A stretch of 62,974 bases of DNA from an uncultured Saccharofermentans sp. (GTDB lineage: Bacteria; Bacillota; Clostridia; Saccharofermentanales; Saccharofermentanaceae): NCBI GenBank assembly GCA_905234715.1, contig CAJOJI010000014.1:15669-78642 (forward strand), given 5' to 3'. Both the position numbers and the translations under genes were made by a program. Within the stretch, counting starts at the first letter, position 1. Each line of letters begins with the position of its first letter. Positions 28,701 to 36,057 of the stretch are shown here, in pieces. The notes beneath the pieces are model-generated. The model saw only the letters and a program-made list of their open reading frames with translations, did not search any database and was not told the DNA's origin.

Positions 28701-31320
28701 CGTATGTCGAACCTGTACCAAGCACTCTCTTGCTTACGGAGATATCAACATTATTGGTACTCTTTGTAAAGCTGTTAGTAAAAGCTACTACATACGGATT
28801 GTCCGCATAGTTGTCAACTGCAACACTAAATGTTCCGCTCTTTCCGTCCACAGCCGGAGTATTATTTCCACCCGGCAACTTATACTCAACTGTTACCGTC
28901 TCTCCTGTTGCGACATTATAGTTAATTTCCTTGACCATATATGTCTTGGATGTATCTAAATCGCGCTTACTCCTTAATGAGTAAGTTCCATTGCTCTCAA
29001 TGAAATTACTCAAATTAAAAGAAATCGTCTCTTTCAATGTTTCAGTCGCCGGAGTTGTTGAAGTATCTACTTCGTAAATCTCGAAAGAAAGATTATTAAA
29101 GTCACTTGCTTTTGCATCTCCACCAAAAGTCTTTGTGATATCAAAATATCCATACGTTACAACTGTATTCTTTATATAAGAATTATTATATGCAACGATA
29201 GAAGGCTCATCTTGTTTAGTGCTAAGAGAAGTAATCATTACTTCATTAGGATTTAAAGTCTGATTTTGTACCTGTGATGCCTGCGAAACAATATATGTAA
29301 TAGTTTCTTTGTATCCGGTACTCGTATAACCAGACTCAACAACTTTATACGCTGCTTCAGCATCGGGTACTTGGATCAACTTATCGGAATTAAGTACATA
29401 AGTCCCCTTAGCAGAATCAAAAGTAAAATCAGTAGCTAATTTCAGCTTCTGTGATAAAACAGATTTTCCATCTTTATCAAGAACATCAAACTCAATGTTG
29501 TTCTTTAATACAGTTATTTCTGTATCAGTCAATCCATCTATAGTCTTGGTTAATGATAAATAACCGGGCACGATTGACCTGTTATAGAAAGCTCCAAGGT
29601 CAAACTGAACACCTGACATCTTTATGTCAGAAGATTCATAATCCTTGAATAATACATTATTGCTGTCACCAGGGTTTTTACCTGCTACAGACTTGTAATT
29701 TACAAAATATGTATAGTTACCATCTGAATCAACTTTGACAGTCATCTTTATGATGATATAACCATCTGAATTCTCGACATTAGAAGGTGAAGTTTTAGAA
29801 GTGTCTTCATAAACTTTAAAATAAAAGTTCTCTTCTTTTTCTCCGGAGTCAGGTTTAGAAACATAATAATCCGCATTCCCTGAATCAGCAAAGTTTATAG
29901 TTGGGAAAGATACTGCACCATATTGATCAACATCAGCTTGCATTGGGGAACCAATTGCATTCTGCAAATCTCCATTTGAATCGATACTTTTATATCTCTG
30001 CATATAAAATGTATATGCTTTATCAGCAATACCTATAGAAGTATCCTGGACTATAGATCCGTGAGCTGCATATCTATTGGTAAAGGCTTTTGTGAGTGAG
30101 AAGTGCATTTGACCTTCGTCATTCTCCAAACTGGAGCCGCTATACAGGAAGTGGAACTCAGAATTAATATTAACTCGATTCTTTGCTACGATCCAACCAC
30201 TGGAGTTACCTTCTTGGTTAGTTATTGAAGACGCATTAGGGAACAACATGGTTCCGCCCATGTTAATAATTACGACAGGCTTGGATGTCATAACATTCCA
30301 AACTATCGTTTCGTTGAAATGAGTCTGTACATCAGCAGCTTTGACGCCATCCGAATTGTCATCATAACCAGCAAAATCAATATCTCCATTTCTAGCAGTT
30401 GTTCCGACATAAGTATTTCCGTCACTACTATGAACAACCGGCTTGTTCATTTTCAAACTGCTGTCACTGACAATAGAATCGTCTATATTAAATACGACAA
30501 TAGTAGAATCATCCTTATTAATTATGAAACTACCACTCTTGGCCAAACTGGGAAGCATTTGAGCGGTAACGTTGATGTAAACTACCCTGTTCGCGTATAC
30601 AGGGTCATTTATATTTATAGTTGTTGTAGTACTATCAGTATCAATGACAATCTCACTACATGTTCCATTAGGATTGAGCACATAATCAGAATGAGCACGA
30701 TTATTCAAAAAATAAGACCAGCCAAGTTCAACATCTTCTGCTGTTGTATTTGAACTGATTCTTTTTATGAGTCTGTCAACATTCGAAGAAGCATCTGGAT
30801 TTACAGCCATGATGACTTTAGTCGGGTGATTAATCTCGTTAATTCTATTTCCGAATTTCAGATTACCGAATCTAGGATCATTGTTTGAATCGCCACCATC
30901 ATCAGGAATTGACATTGAAGGATCAAATGAACCAAAAACTTCTTCAGGAGCTTCAATATAAATGGCCGATGCTCGAGTATAATCAAAAGTAGGTTTGCCT
31001 TCCTTAACAGATCCTATAAGGAATAATGCTGGGGAAGTAATATAGTCAACATCGGTATTCTTGGTTTGGGGATTCCATAACTCATTTGTAGCATATGTCG
31101 TCTCCATGTGATCAGTTTGATGAATATCATTACATACAATACCGTAGTCTACAGCACCGCCAAGTATTGTCTTATAGTTTACTGCACTTGTTGAATCATA
31201 TAACTCAGGTGCTGCTGCATTTACTCGTCCCTTATTTCCAGTAGGATAAAATGCAAGTGTTCCGAGAACGACTGCGCCTGCCACTACTGCCGATGTTACT
31301 CTTTTAGCGAAGTTATACAT
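25756..31320 (-). CDS. Giant repeat-containing sortase-anchored surface protein
   Basis: An 1854-residue secreted protein. Residues 1-36 are a signal peptide (basic start, then VTSAVVAGAVVLGTLAF, ending near NAAA). Residues 40-600 are a unique N-terminal region without a family I recognise. From about 600 to 1780 there are about nine related beta-rich modules of 90-150 residues, each opening with a pattern like GYLSLTKTIDG, GYFDITKTFGG, AYITLTKTVGG or GSIQIKKTIQG and containing a Y(K/Y)VxE motif; they resemble pilin/Cna-B-type domains that form intramolecular isopeptide bonds. A GGN linker lies near residue 1515. The end has IPATGE, a hydrophobic helix and a basic tail: a cell-wall sorting signal. 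A variant (Ile) replaces Leu of LPxTG. No sortase gene is in the window. GGAGG precedes ATG 31320. Confidence 0.88.
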   Translation of the reverse strand: MYNFAKRVTSAVVAGAVVLGTLAFYPTGNKGRVNAAAPELYDSTSAVNYKTILGGAVDYGIVCNDIHQTDHMETTYATNELWNPQTKNTDVDYITSPALFLIGSVKEGKPTFDYTRASAIYIEAPEEVFGSFDPSMSIPDDGGDSNNDPRFGNLKFGNRINEINHPTKVIMAVNPDASSNVDRLIKRISSNTTAEDVELGWSYFLNNRAHSDYVLNPNGTCSEIVIDTDSTTTTININDPVYANRVVYINVTAQMLPSLAKSGSFIINKDDSTIVVFNIDDSIVSDSSLKMNKPVVHSSDGNTYVGTTARNGDIDFAGYDDNSDGVKAADVQTHFNETIVWNVMTSKPVVIINMGGTMLFPNASSITNQEGNSSGWIVAKNRVNINSEFHFLYSGSSLENDEGQMHFSLTKAFTNRYAAHGSIVQDTSIGIADKAYTFYMQRYKSIDSNGDLQNAIGSPMQADVDQYGAVSFPTINFADSGNADYYVSKPDSGEKEENFYFKVYEDTSKTSPSNVENSDGYIIIKMTVKVDSDGNYTYFVNYKSVAGKNPGDSNNVLFKDYESSDIKMSGVQFDLGAFYNRSIVPGYLSLTKTIDGLTDTEITVLKNNIEFDVLDKDGKSVLSQKLKLATDFTFDSAKGTYVLNSDKLIQVPDAEAAYKVVESGYTSTGYKETITYIVSQASQVQNQTLNPNEVMITSLSTKQDEPSIVAYNNSYIKNTVVTYGYFDITKTFGGDAKASDFNNLSFEIYEVDTSTTPATETLKETISFNLSNFIESNGTYSLRSKRDLDTSKTYMVKEINYNVATGETVTVEYKLPGGNNTPAVDGKSGTFSVAVDNYADNPYVVAFTNSFTKSTNNVDISVSKRVLGTGSTYDELQGAKLTLTRTDDTSYVFTDDNFVAGNGVTGKVISGNTISFVSGSTESAFRNLPDGTYTLEETDYPVIENVTYTKATTIEFEISGGIATQTAASTAQDNGIEGDTRGGQTLYLVDAPMGYIMIVKEITGVTNLNDVAPITFTVTNKDDNSDTIEIPELKNDNLKTGMWVANGNTYTYVIPTAIAVGKVYKVTESAPSTKTVGNTIYTLDTTASNINDKEVTVVGGTVAKATAASFKNVYSSSNATGSLSVKKIINSSSETLPSDVSAFIITVTFNTDITNATVPDGTTKAGKVWTITAEPGKTYTISGVPDGAEYTVEETGIFTTSTQALTSEYEVTYTNATGTIDANATNPVTSIVTNKYTAKQPDDAYITLTKTVGGPVTASDVEGLTFTVYKNSDDSVVGTALTLKDDFELKSGTTDTYVLKNPIKVEAGESYYVVESNTAITGYDLVKVTYKLDGDTTASEITTASTFKTGTITPTTANTDTNAFGVEFTNEYKSNSTPTYGSIQIKKTIQGEITDTDRENLTFTVYDETDGVEIWSGKLGEDTKFTHNTECTEYTSVLIGVDTAGNGTLDTSHEYRVVETLNLNDGSITVDYTIGGSQTTSTTNGDSGKFTISGTVTDVEILNIYSNSNSNGGNGGNGGNGGNGGNGGNSQPNPPLPTSGYIEFTKTFGGDVTEAEAAGCGLYFVITNDAGDYLDLDGNISSDEVRITLKDMDHTDGTLVWSKTITGVPFDTYYVTEHNEVIYINGGKVPYTFEKTTSVTTDHTTLWNTSDDGYFDLENYYTHPGFDVTISKEDIAGKEIAQAQLKFTSVDGYDLSKVVVAQNGTPIQYTLSDDKSSITFVTVEGYPSIIQGLFAGTYELEETVTPEAYLTAEKITFVLNNDGTITDGEGKISAYGSPVVMIDHADPYYNTEVISANRSPIPATGENPSYIAIAGIALVGFCSAALAGLGVHGRQKSRYSLKKPTHTLIITSFI
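26734..26789 (-). repeat. 9-bp tandem repeats coding the Gly-Gly-Asn linker
   Basis: About six 9-base units (ATTACCGCC, GTTGCCACC and variants on the plus strand) encode repeated Gly-Gly-Asn in the surface protein. Copy number is likely variable by slippage, changing linker length in multiples of three residues without a frameshift. Confidence 0.85.
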
Positions 31321-31355
31321 TGGGCCTCCAAAAATATAGAAAATTTGACAGGTTA

Positions 31356-31384
31356 ATTTTATGAACGAATTGTTAAGATTTCAA
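31356..31384 (-). promoter_or_regulatory. Promoter of the surface protein gene
   Basis: On the minus strand TTGAAA (31384-31379), 17-base spacer, TAAAAT (31361-31356), about 36 bases before the start codon. Upstream (31440-31560) lie several AATGTC motifs in both orientations that could be operator-like. Confidence 0.75.
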
Positions 31385-31552
31385 GTCTTCTGTCACATTG
31401 ATGTGCGTATGACACACAAAAGCAACAAATATTGACCTATTAGCATAAAAATTCTGCAAAAATGTCGGAAATCCTAAATAAATGTCATCTAGCATACAAG
31501 AATGTCAAATAACAGACTCAAAAATATTAGACATTTCCGAGCGCATTTGACC

Positions 31553-31596
31553 AAAAACATTCCCGACGCCCATTAATTAAATAGGCTGCGGGAATG
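31553..31596 (-). terminator. Terminator after the sorting-signal remnant
   Basis: On the minus strand CATTCCCG and CGGGAATG, extended by an inner GCC/GGC pairing around an AT-rich loop, are followed by TTTTTGG. Confidence 0.85.
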
Positions 31597-31640
31597 AATA
31601 CTCAAAAACTGGTTAATTTTCGTTAAGAAATCAGAACGGT

Positions 31641-31790
31641 TTATTTATGCAATTTGTTCTCTTTTCGTTTAAAACCCTCTCCAAACAGAAACATCGACCC
31701 CAAAATAACAATTATTGCTGTCGCAATCAGCATTTCATTAATAGTCTCACCGGTCGCAGGAATAGGATGCGTTTTATTGTATGAAAAGCA
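31641..31790 (-). pseudogene. Orphan C-terminal cell-wall sorting signal of a lost surface protein
   Basis: The minus-strand frame is open for about 49 codons between a TGA and a TAA, but has no start codon or ribosome binding site. It reads HPIPATGETINEMLIA, then a hydrophobic stretch (TAIIVILGSMFLFGEG) and a basic tail (FKRKENKLHK). That is a complete LPxTG-like sorting signal: IPATG motif, membrane helix, positive end. It uses the same IPATGE variant as the giant surface protein 320 bases further on. Only the C-terminus remains, directly behind the terminator of the zinc-ribbon gene and before its own terminator, so it appears to be the remnant of a deleted surface protein gene. The rest may have been lost by deletion. 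The shorter open frame on the other strand is a shadow. Confidence 0.75.
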
Positions 31791-31792
31791 TC

Positions 31793-31827
31793 AAAAGACC
31801 GCCACACACTTGTTGTGCAGCGGTCTT
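31793..31827 (-). terminator. Terminator after the zinc-ribbon gene
   Basis: On the minus strand AAGACCGC and GCGGTCTT form an 8-bp stem with further inner CACA/TGTG pairing, followed by TTTGATG. It lies about 25 bases after the stop. Confidence 0.85.
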
Positions 31828-31852
31828 CTGAAATGATCTTTTAAACTCTCAA

Positions 31853-32965
31853 TCAGTTGTTGAGCAATGCATAAACAACGATGATTGCGATGATTGCAAG
31901 AATGATAGCAACTGCAACCTTGAGAGGTGATACAGGAGCCTCGCCCTTGATCTGTCCGGTCTGACCGTTGATTACGATATTGTAGAGCTTTTCCTTGAAC
32001 TTGAAGTTAGCGATCCAGATAGGAGCAAGAACGTACTTGTAAGTTACCTTGGAATAAGCTGTGTTGAAGTTGAGCTTGTCTACTCTGTCAGCACCACGCT
32101 TCTTCTTCTCCATGCTGGAGATTTCACTGTCGAGTGTCCTCTTGATCTGAGTCTTAGCGATATCCCATCCTTCATCAAGACCTACTGTGTAACGCTCAGC
32201 GAGGAATCCTGCGATGAATTCAGGAGAATACTTACGGAGCTTGGAGAAGTCAAACTTTGAAGCTTCCTTGATGAAGCGGTTTGTTGTCTTCTTGCTGGCA
32301 TAAACAGTCTCATCGTCGATGAAGCGCTCGTAAATGCCTCTGTATGTTCTGTAAGTAGTTGTAACGTTACCGTCCTTATCTTTCTTATCGAATCCGAGTC
32401 TAATCTCATAAGGAGATGTTGTCTGTGAATCGTATGTCCAGTAAGGGAGATAAACACCGCTGAAGTTCTTTGCTTCGCAGCTCTTCTTTGCATCGTTAGG
32501 TGCGAAGAGCTTACCCTTCATCCAGCTCTTGAAGAGCTGAGCAGCCTTTTCCTTTGTGATCTCGAAAGGAACAACGCCACCGGGTGCAACAACATCGTCG
32601 TCGTTGTCTACAGGCATAACCTGTGTAGATCCGCAGTAAGGGCAGCACTGTGCTGTATCAGCAGAGTCCATGATAGTCTCTGCGCCGCAGTTCTTGCAGA
32701 CGAGGGACTTCTTTTCCTTACCCCAGTCAAGGCTCTCACGGTTCTTTGCAGAAGCGAAATCAAGCTCTTCTACGTCCTGACCGTTGTCTTCAGGCTTGGG
32801 AAGCGTTCTGGAATATCCGCAGAACGGGCAAGTCATTGACAGAGTTTCCGGGTCATAAACTACAGTAGCTCCGCAGTTCGGACACTTCTTGTCGGTTACG
32901 TCTTCTGTTTGTGCCGCAGTGATTACCTCAACCTGCTCATCTGTGTTTCCCATGTTCTCTGCCAT
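31853..32965 (-). CDS. Zinc-ribbon membrane protein of unknown function
   Basis: A 370-residue protein with two zinc ribbons near the N-terminus: CPNCG...CPFCG near residues 28-52 and CKNCG...CPYCG near 92-115. The middle is a conserved beta-rich region (PYWTYD, YRTYRGIYERF) with a Lys/Arg-rich helix, and the C-terminal 25 residues form a single membrane helix (VAVAIILAIIAIIVVYALL). This architecture is common in Clostridia and Actinobacteria and often loosely named after PriA-like zinc ribbons; function is unknown. ATG 32965 is chosen because AAAGGGG lies eight bases upstream; a GTG three codons earlier overlaps that site. It lies 27 bases after pnp and ends at a terminator. Confidence 0.8.
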   Translation of the reverse strand: MAENMGNTDEQVEVITAAQTEDVTDKKCPNCGATVVYDPETLSMTCPFCGYSRTLPKPEDNGQDVEELDFASAKNRESLDWGKEKKSLVCKNCGAETIMDSADTAQCCPYCGSTQVMPVDNDDDVVAPGGVVPFEITKEKAAQLFKSWMKGKLFAPNDAKKSCEAKNFSGVYLPYWTYDSQTTSPYEIRLGFDKKDKDGNVTTTYRTYRGIYERFIDDETVYASKKTTNRFIKEASKFDFSKLRKYSPEFIAGFLAERYTVGLDEGWDIAKTQIKRTLDSEISSMEKKKRGADRVDKLNFNTAYSKVTYKYVLAPIWIANFKFKEKLYNIVINGQTGQIKGEAPVSPLKVAVAIILAIIAIIVVYALLNN

Positions 32966-32992
32966 AATGTTCACCCCTTTATGTTTTATTTT

Positions 32993-35254
32993 TTAGAACT
33001 CTCTTCTTCTGCCCTTCGGATTCTCGGGTGCTTCGTTGCTGCCCTCATCGTCTCCGCCGAAGTTCTTTCTGCCGCCGATTCTACCGGCGCCTGCGAAGCC
33101 GCCTCTTCTCTCTCTGTTAGTTCTGCCCTCTCTTCTTCTGGGCTCTTCCTCTACATATCCTTCCGGCTTGGGTAAGCAGTCGCGGATGGAAAGGTTAAGT
33201 CTTCCCTGTGAATCGATCTCGATGAGCTTAACGTGTACCTTGTCACCTTCGTGGAGAACGTCTTCAACCTTCTCTACTCTGTTCCAAGCCATCTTGGAGA
33301 TGTGGACAAGACCTTCCTTACCGGGTAAGAACTCAACGAAAGCACCGAAGTCCATAAGTCTTGTAACTGTACCGTCGTACTCTGTGCCTACCTCAGGATC
33401 AGCAACGATGCCGTTGATGATCATCTTAGCCTTCTCAGCCTTTTCGAGGTCAGGAGTGGAGATGTAAACCATACCGTCGTCGTTGATGTTGATCTGAGCG
33501 CCTGTGTCAGCGATGATCTTGTTGATGACCTTTCCGCCTGAACCGATGACTTCTCTGATCTTGTCAACAGGTACCTGCATAGAGATGATTCTCGGAGCCC
33601 ACTTGTTGAGCTCTGCACGGGGTGCGGGAATGCAAGGGAGAATGATGTCGTTGATGATCTGGAGTCTTCCCTTGTGTGTCATCTCGAAAGCAGCCTTGAT
33701 GATGTCTAATGTAAGACCTTCAACCTTGATATCAACCTGGATGGATGTGATACCTTCTGTAGTACCTGCAACCTTGAAGTCCATATCGCCGAAGAAGTCC
33801 TCGATGCCCTGGATATCCATGAATACGAGGAAGTTGTCGTCGTTATCGGGATCTGTGATAAGTCCTGAAGAGATACCTGCAACAGGTCTCTTGATCGGAA
33901 CGCCTGCGTCCATGAGTGAAAGTGTGGAAGCGCAAACGGAACCCTGTGAAGTTGAACCGTTACTCATTGTGATCTCAGATACTGTTCTGATTGAGTAAGG
34001 GAACTCTTCCTCAGAAGGAAGTACAGGAATGAGAGATCTCTCAGCGAGAGCGCCGTGACCGATCTCACGTCTTCCGGGTGATCTGGAAGGCTTAGCCTCA
34101 CCTGTGGAGTAACCCGGGAAGTTATAGTGGTGAATGTATCTCTTGTATGTCTGCTCATCGAGGCCCTCGAGCTTCTGAGCTTCTTCGAGAGGAGCGAGAG
34201 TACAGATATTCATTACCTGTGTCTGACCTCTCTGGAAGAATGATGAACCGTGAACTCTGGGGAGTACGCCGACTGCTGCGGACAAAGGTCTGATCTCATC
34301 AAGAGCTCTGCCGTCAACTCTGACATGCTCTCTGAAGAGGTAATCTCTTACGACCTTCTTCTCGAGCTTGTAGATAGCATCGGGTGCCCACTTTGAAAGG
34401 CCCTCTTCCTTCTCTTCGAGCATTGCTGCAACTTCTTCCTGAAGAACTGCAACGTTGCCGTCTCTTACTTCCTTGTCCTTGGAAAGAACTGCCTGACGCA
34501 TTCTGTCCCAGCCGTATTCCTTAACAGCTTCGAAGATCTCTTCCGGTACGTCAGCTGACTCGTAAGTGAACTTCTCCTTACCGATCTCAGCAACGATGCT
34601 GTTGATGAACTCGCAGATCTTCTTGATCTCTTCGTGACCCTCAGCGATAGCATTGAGCATTACGTCATCAGGTACTTCGTTAGCGCCTGCCTCAACCATG
34701 CAGATCTTTGTGAGTGTACCGGCGAGAGTTACATACATATCGGAAACTTCACGCTGCTCGAGTGTAGGGTTGATGATCGTCTTGCCGTCGATAAGGCCGA
34801 GTACAACGCCTCCGACAGGTCCCTTCCACGGGATATCGGAAATAGCAATTGCGATTGATGTACCGAGCATTGCTGTGATCTCAGGTGAGCAGTCAGGGTC
34901 AACTGACATAACGAGGTTATTTACGCAAACGTCGTTTCTGAGGTCCTTAGGGAACAAAGGTCTGATAGGACGGTCGATAACACGGGATACGAGAATAGCC
35001 TTCTCGCCGGGTCTTCCCTCTCTCTTAAGGAAACCTCCCGGAATCTTGCCTACGGCATACATCTTTTCCTCGTAATCTACTGAAAGCGGGAAGAAATCGA
35101 TTCCCTCACGAGGTGTAGCACTTGCTGTTACTGTTGAAAGCACGCTTGTCTCACCGTATCTGATAAGAACGGATCCGTTTGCAAACTGTGCGATCTTACC
35201 GGTCTCGACAACCAACGGTCTGCCGGCGATTTCAGTTTTGAAAATCTTTTCCAT
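32993..35254 (-). CDS. pnp: Polyribonucleotide nucleotidyltransferase (PNPase)
   Basis: A 753-residue phosphorolytic 3'-5' exoribonuclease. Two RNase PH domains (residues 1-230 and 310-550) flank an alpha-helical domain. Then come a KH domain with the VIGSGGKVINKI loop near 570 and an S1 domain (GTVTRLMDFGAFVEF) near 635. The last 50 residues are Arg/Gly-rich (RRREGRTNRERRGGFAG), probably aiding RNA or protein contacts. The start is ATG 35254 with AAAGGAG eight bases before; a longer upstream frame runs into the leader helix and is rejected. In many bacteria rpsO directly precedes pnp, but here nadE and a GDSL hydrolase lie between. The leader at 35289-35368 could autoregulate it. Confidence 0.96.
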   Translation of the reverse strand: MEKIFKTEIAGRPLVVETGKIAQFANGSVLIRYGETSVLSTVTASATPREGIDFFPLSVDYEEKMYAVGKIPGGFLKREGRPGEKAILVSRVIDRPIRPLFPKDLRNDVCVNNLVMSVDPDCSPEITAMLGTSIAIAISDIPWKGPVGGVVLGLIDGKTIINPTLEQREVSDMYVTLAGTLTKICMVEAGANEVPDDVMLNAIAEGHEEIKKICEFINSIVAEIGKEKFTYESADVPEEIFEAVKEYGWDRMRQAVLSKDKEVRDGNVAVLQEEVAAMLEEKEEGLSKWAPDAIYKLEKKVVRDYLFREHVRVDGRALDEIRPLSAAVGVLPRVHGSSFFQRGQTQVMNICTLAPLEEAQKLEGLDEQTYKRYIHHYNFPGYSTGEAKPSRSPGRREIGHGALAERSLIPVLPSEEEFPYSIRTVSEITMSNGSTSQGSVCASTLSLMDAGVPIKRPVAGISSGLITDPDNDDNFLVFMDIQGIEDFFGDMDFKVAGTTEGITSIQVDIKVEGLTLDIIKAAFEMTHKGRLQIINDIILPCIPAPRAELNKWAPRIISMQVPVDKIREVIGSGGKVINKIIADTGAQININDDGMVYISTPDLEKAEKAKMIINGIVADPEVGTEYDGTVTRLMDFGAFVEFLPGKEGLVHISKMAWNRVEKVEDVLHEGDKVHVKLIEIDSQGRLNLSIRDCLPKPEGYVEEEPRRREGRTNRERRGGFAGAGRIGGRKNFGGDDEGSNEAPENPKGRRREF

Positions 35255-35260
35255 CTGAAA

Positions 35261-35368
35261 CTCCTTTATGAAATATAGAATTTGGGTAAAGGAGGTAGTT
35301 CGTAGATTCACGGTCCGAGCAAGAACAGGCACGATGTTCGGGCAGTCAATCTACACACTACACTCCTT
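35261..35368 (-). promoter_or_regulatory. Structured pnp leader with competing stems
   Basis: On the minus strand AAGGAGTGTAG (35368-35358) pairs with CTACCTCCTT (35298-35289), and GTAGATT (35354-35348) with AATCTAC (35308-35302), giving about 17 base pairs around a 39-base loop that can form a smaller hairpin. The 3' arm CCTCCTTT is also complementary to the pnp ribosome binding site AAAGGAG (35267-35261). So the same bases can hide either the 5' arm or the ribosome binding site. RNase III cleavage and PNPase digestion of the 5' arm is the known autoregulation scheme of E. coli pnp; this leader would fit a similar scheme. Confidence 0.65.
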
Positions 35369-35425
35369 CTCGAACTTATTAATTATATACTAAATACGCA
35401 ATAAGACAAATAAATATAAACCGGA

Positions 35426-36055
35426 TCAGCCAAGGATCGTTTTCGCGATGATCTCGGCAAGTCCCTTATGGCCGTCAGGTCCTAAATGCAGACCGTCTTC
35501 AACAGACGGCTTAATGTACTGCTTGGCATCCAAAAACATGCAGCCATGCTTGTCAGCGACCTTCTTATAGTATTCGGCAAGGCGCTTTGATTTATCGATC
35601 GAGACCTGGTCAAAAGAGCCACTGAAAGGTCCGGTCAGTATATCTGTTGATATTTCAGGCGGAGATACGACAAGGATCTTCGGGACAAATCCCTGCTTGA
35701 TGTTCATTACGCTCTCTGCCTTGCTTACGATCTCGTTAAGGCCGTTTGCGATTGCATCAAGAGAAGCGTTGTAAACCGTCTTCATATCATTGGTTCCAAG
35801 CATTATGACAAGATAATCTACAGGCCTGTGTGTACAGAGAATGCCTTTGATGTAATCGATGCCCTTCTTCCAGTCGTCGTTGGGATCGTCAAATACGGTG
35901 GTCCTGCCGTTAAGTCCTTCTTCAATGACCTTATATCCGTCACCAAGAAGTCCCTGTAAAAGGCATGGCCATCTTACGCTCTCGGGAAGTCTCTCGCCGT
36001 TAACGGGATTATGTCCGTAAGTATTTGAATCGCCAAAACAAACTACTGATTTCAT
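35426..36055 (-). CDS. GDSL/SGNH-family hydrolase
   Basis: A 209-residue SGNH hydrolase. Block I has VVCFGDSNTYGHNP (Ser nucleophile), block III MLGTNDMK (Gly-x-Asn), and block V DGLHLGPDGHKGL (Asp and His). It lacks a signal peptide and resembles arylesterase or acyl-ester hydrolases. ATG 36055 has AAAGGA before it and begins two bases after the nadE stop, so the two are cotranscribed. The natural substrate is unknown. Confidence 0.85.
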   Translation of the reverse strand: MKSVVCFGDSNTYGHNPVNGERLPESVRWPCLLQGLLGDGYKVIEEGLNGRTTVFDDPNDDWKKGIDYIKGILCTHRPVDYLVIMLGTNDMKTVYNASLDAIANGLNEIVSKAESVMNIKQGFVPKILVVSPPEISTDILTGPFSGSFDQVSIDKSKRLAEYYKKVADKHGCMFLDAKQYIKPSVEDGLHLGPDGHKGLAEIIAKTILG

Positions 36056-36057
36056 GT

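Noticed and set aside
26700..31300. CRISPR-like array in the long repeat region
   Set aside because: The similarity is at protein level between long modules; there are no short identical repeats with unique spacers.
31654..31836. Small plus-strand membrane protein near the surface gene
   Set aside because: The minus strand reads a full sorting signal here, and the plus frame runs through a terminator hairpin without a ribosome binding site.
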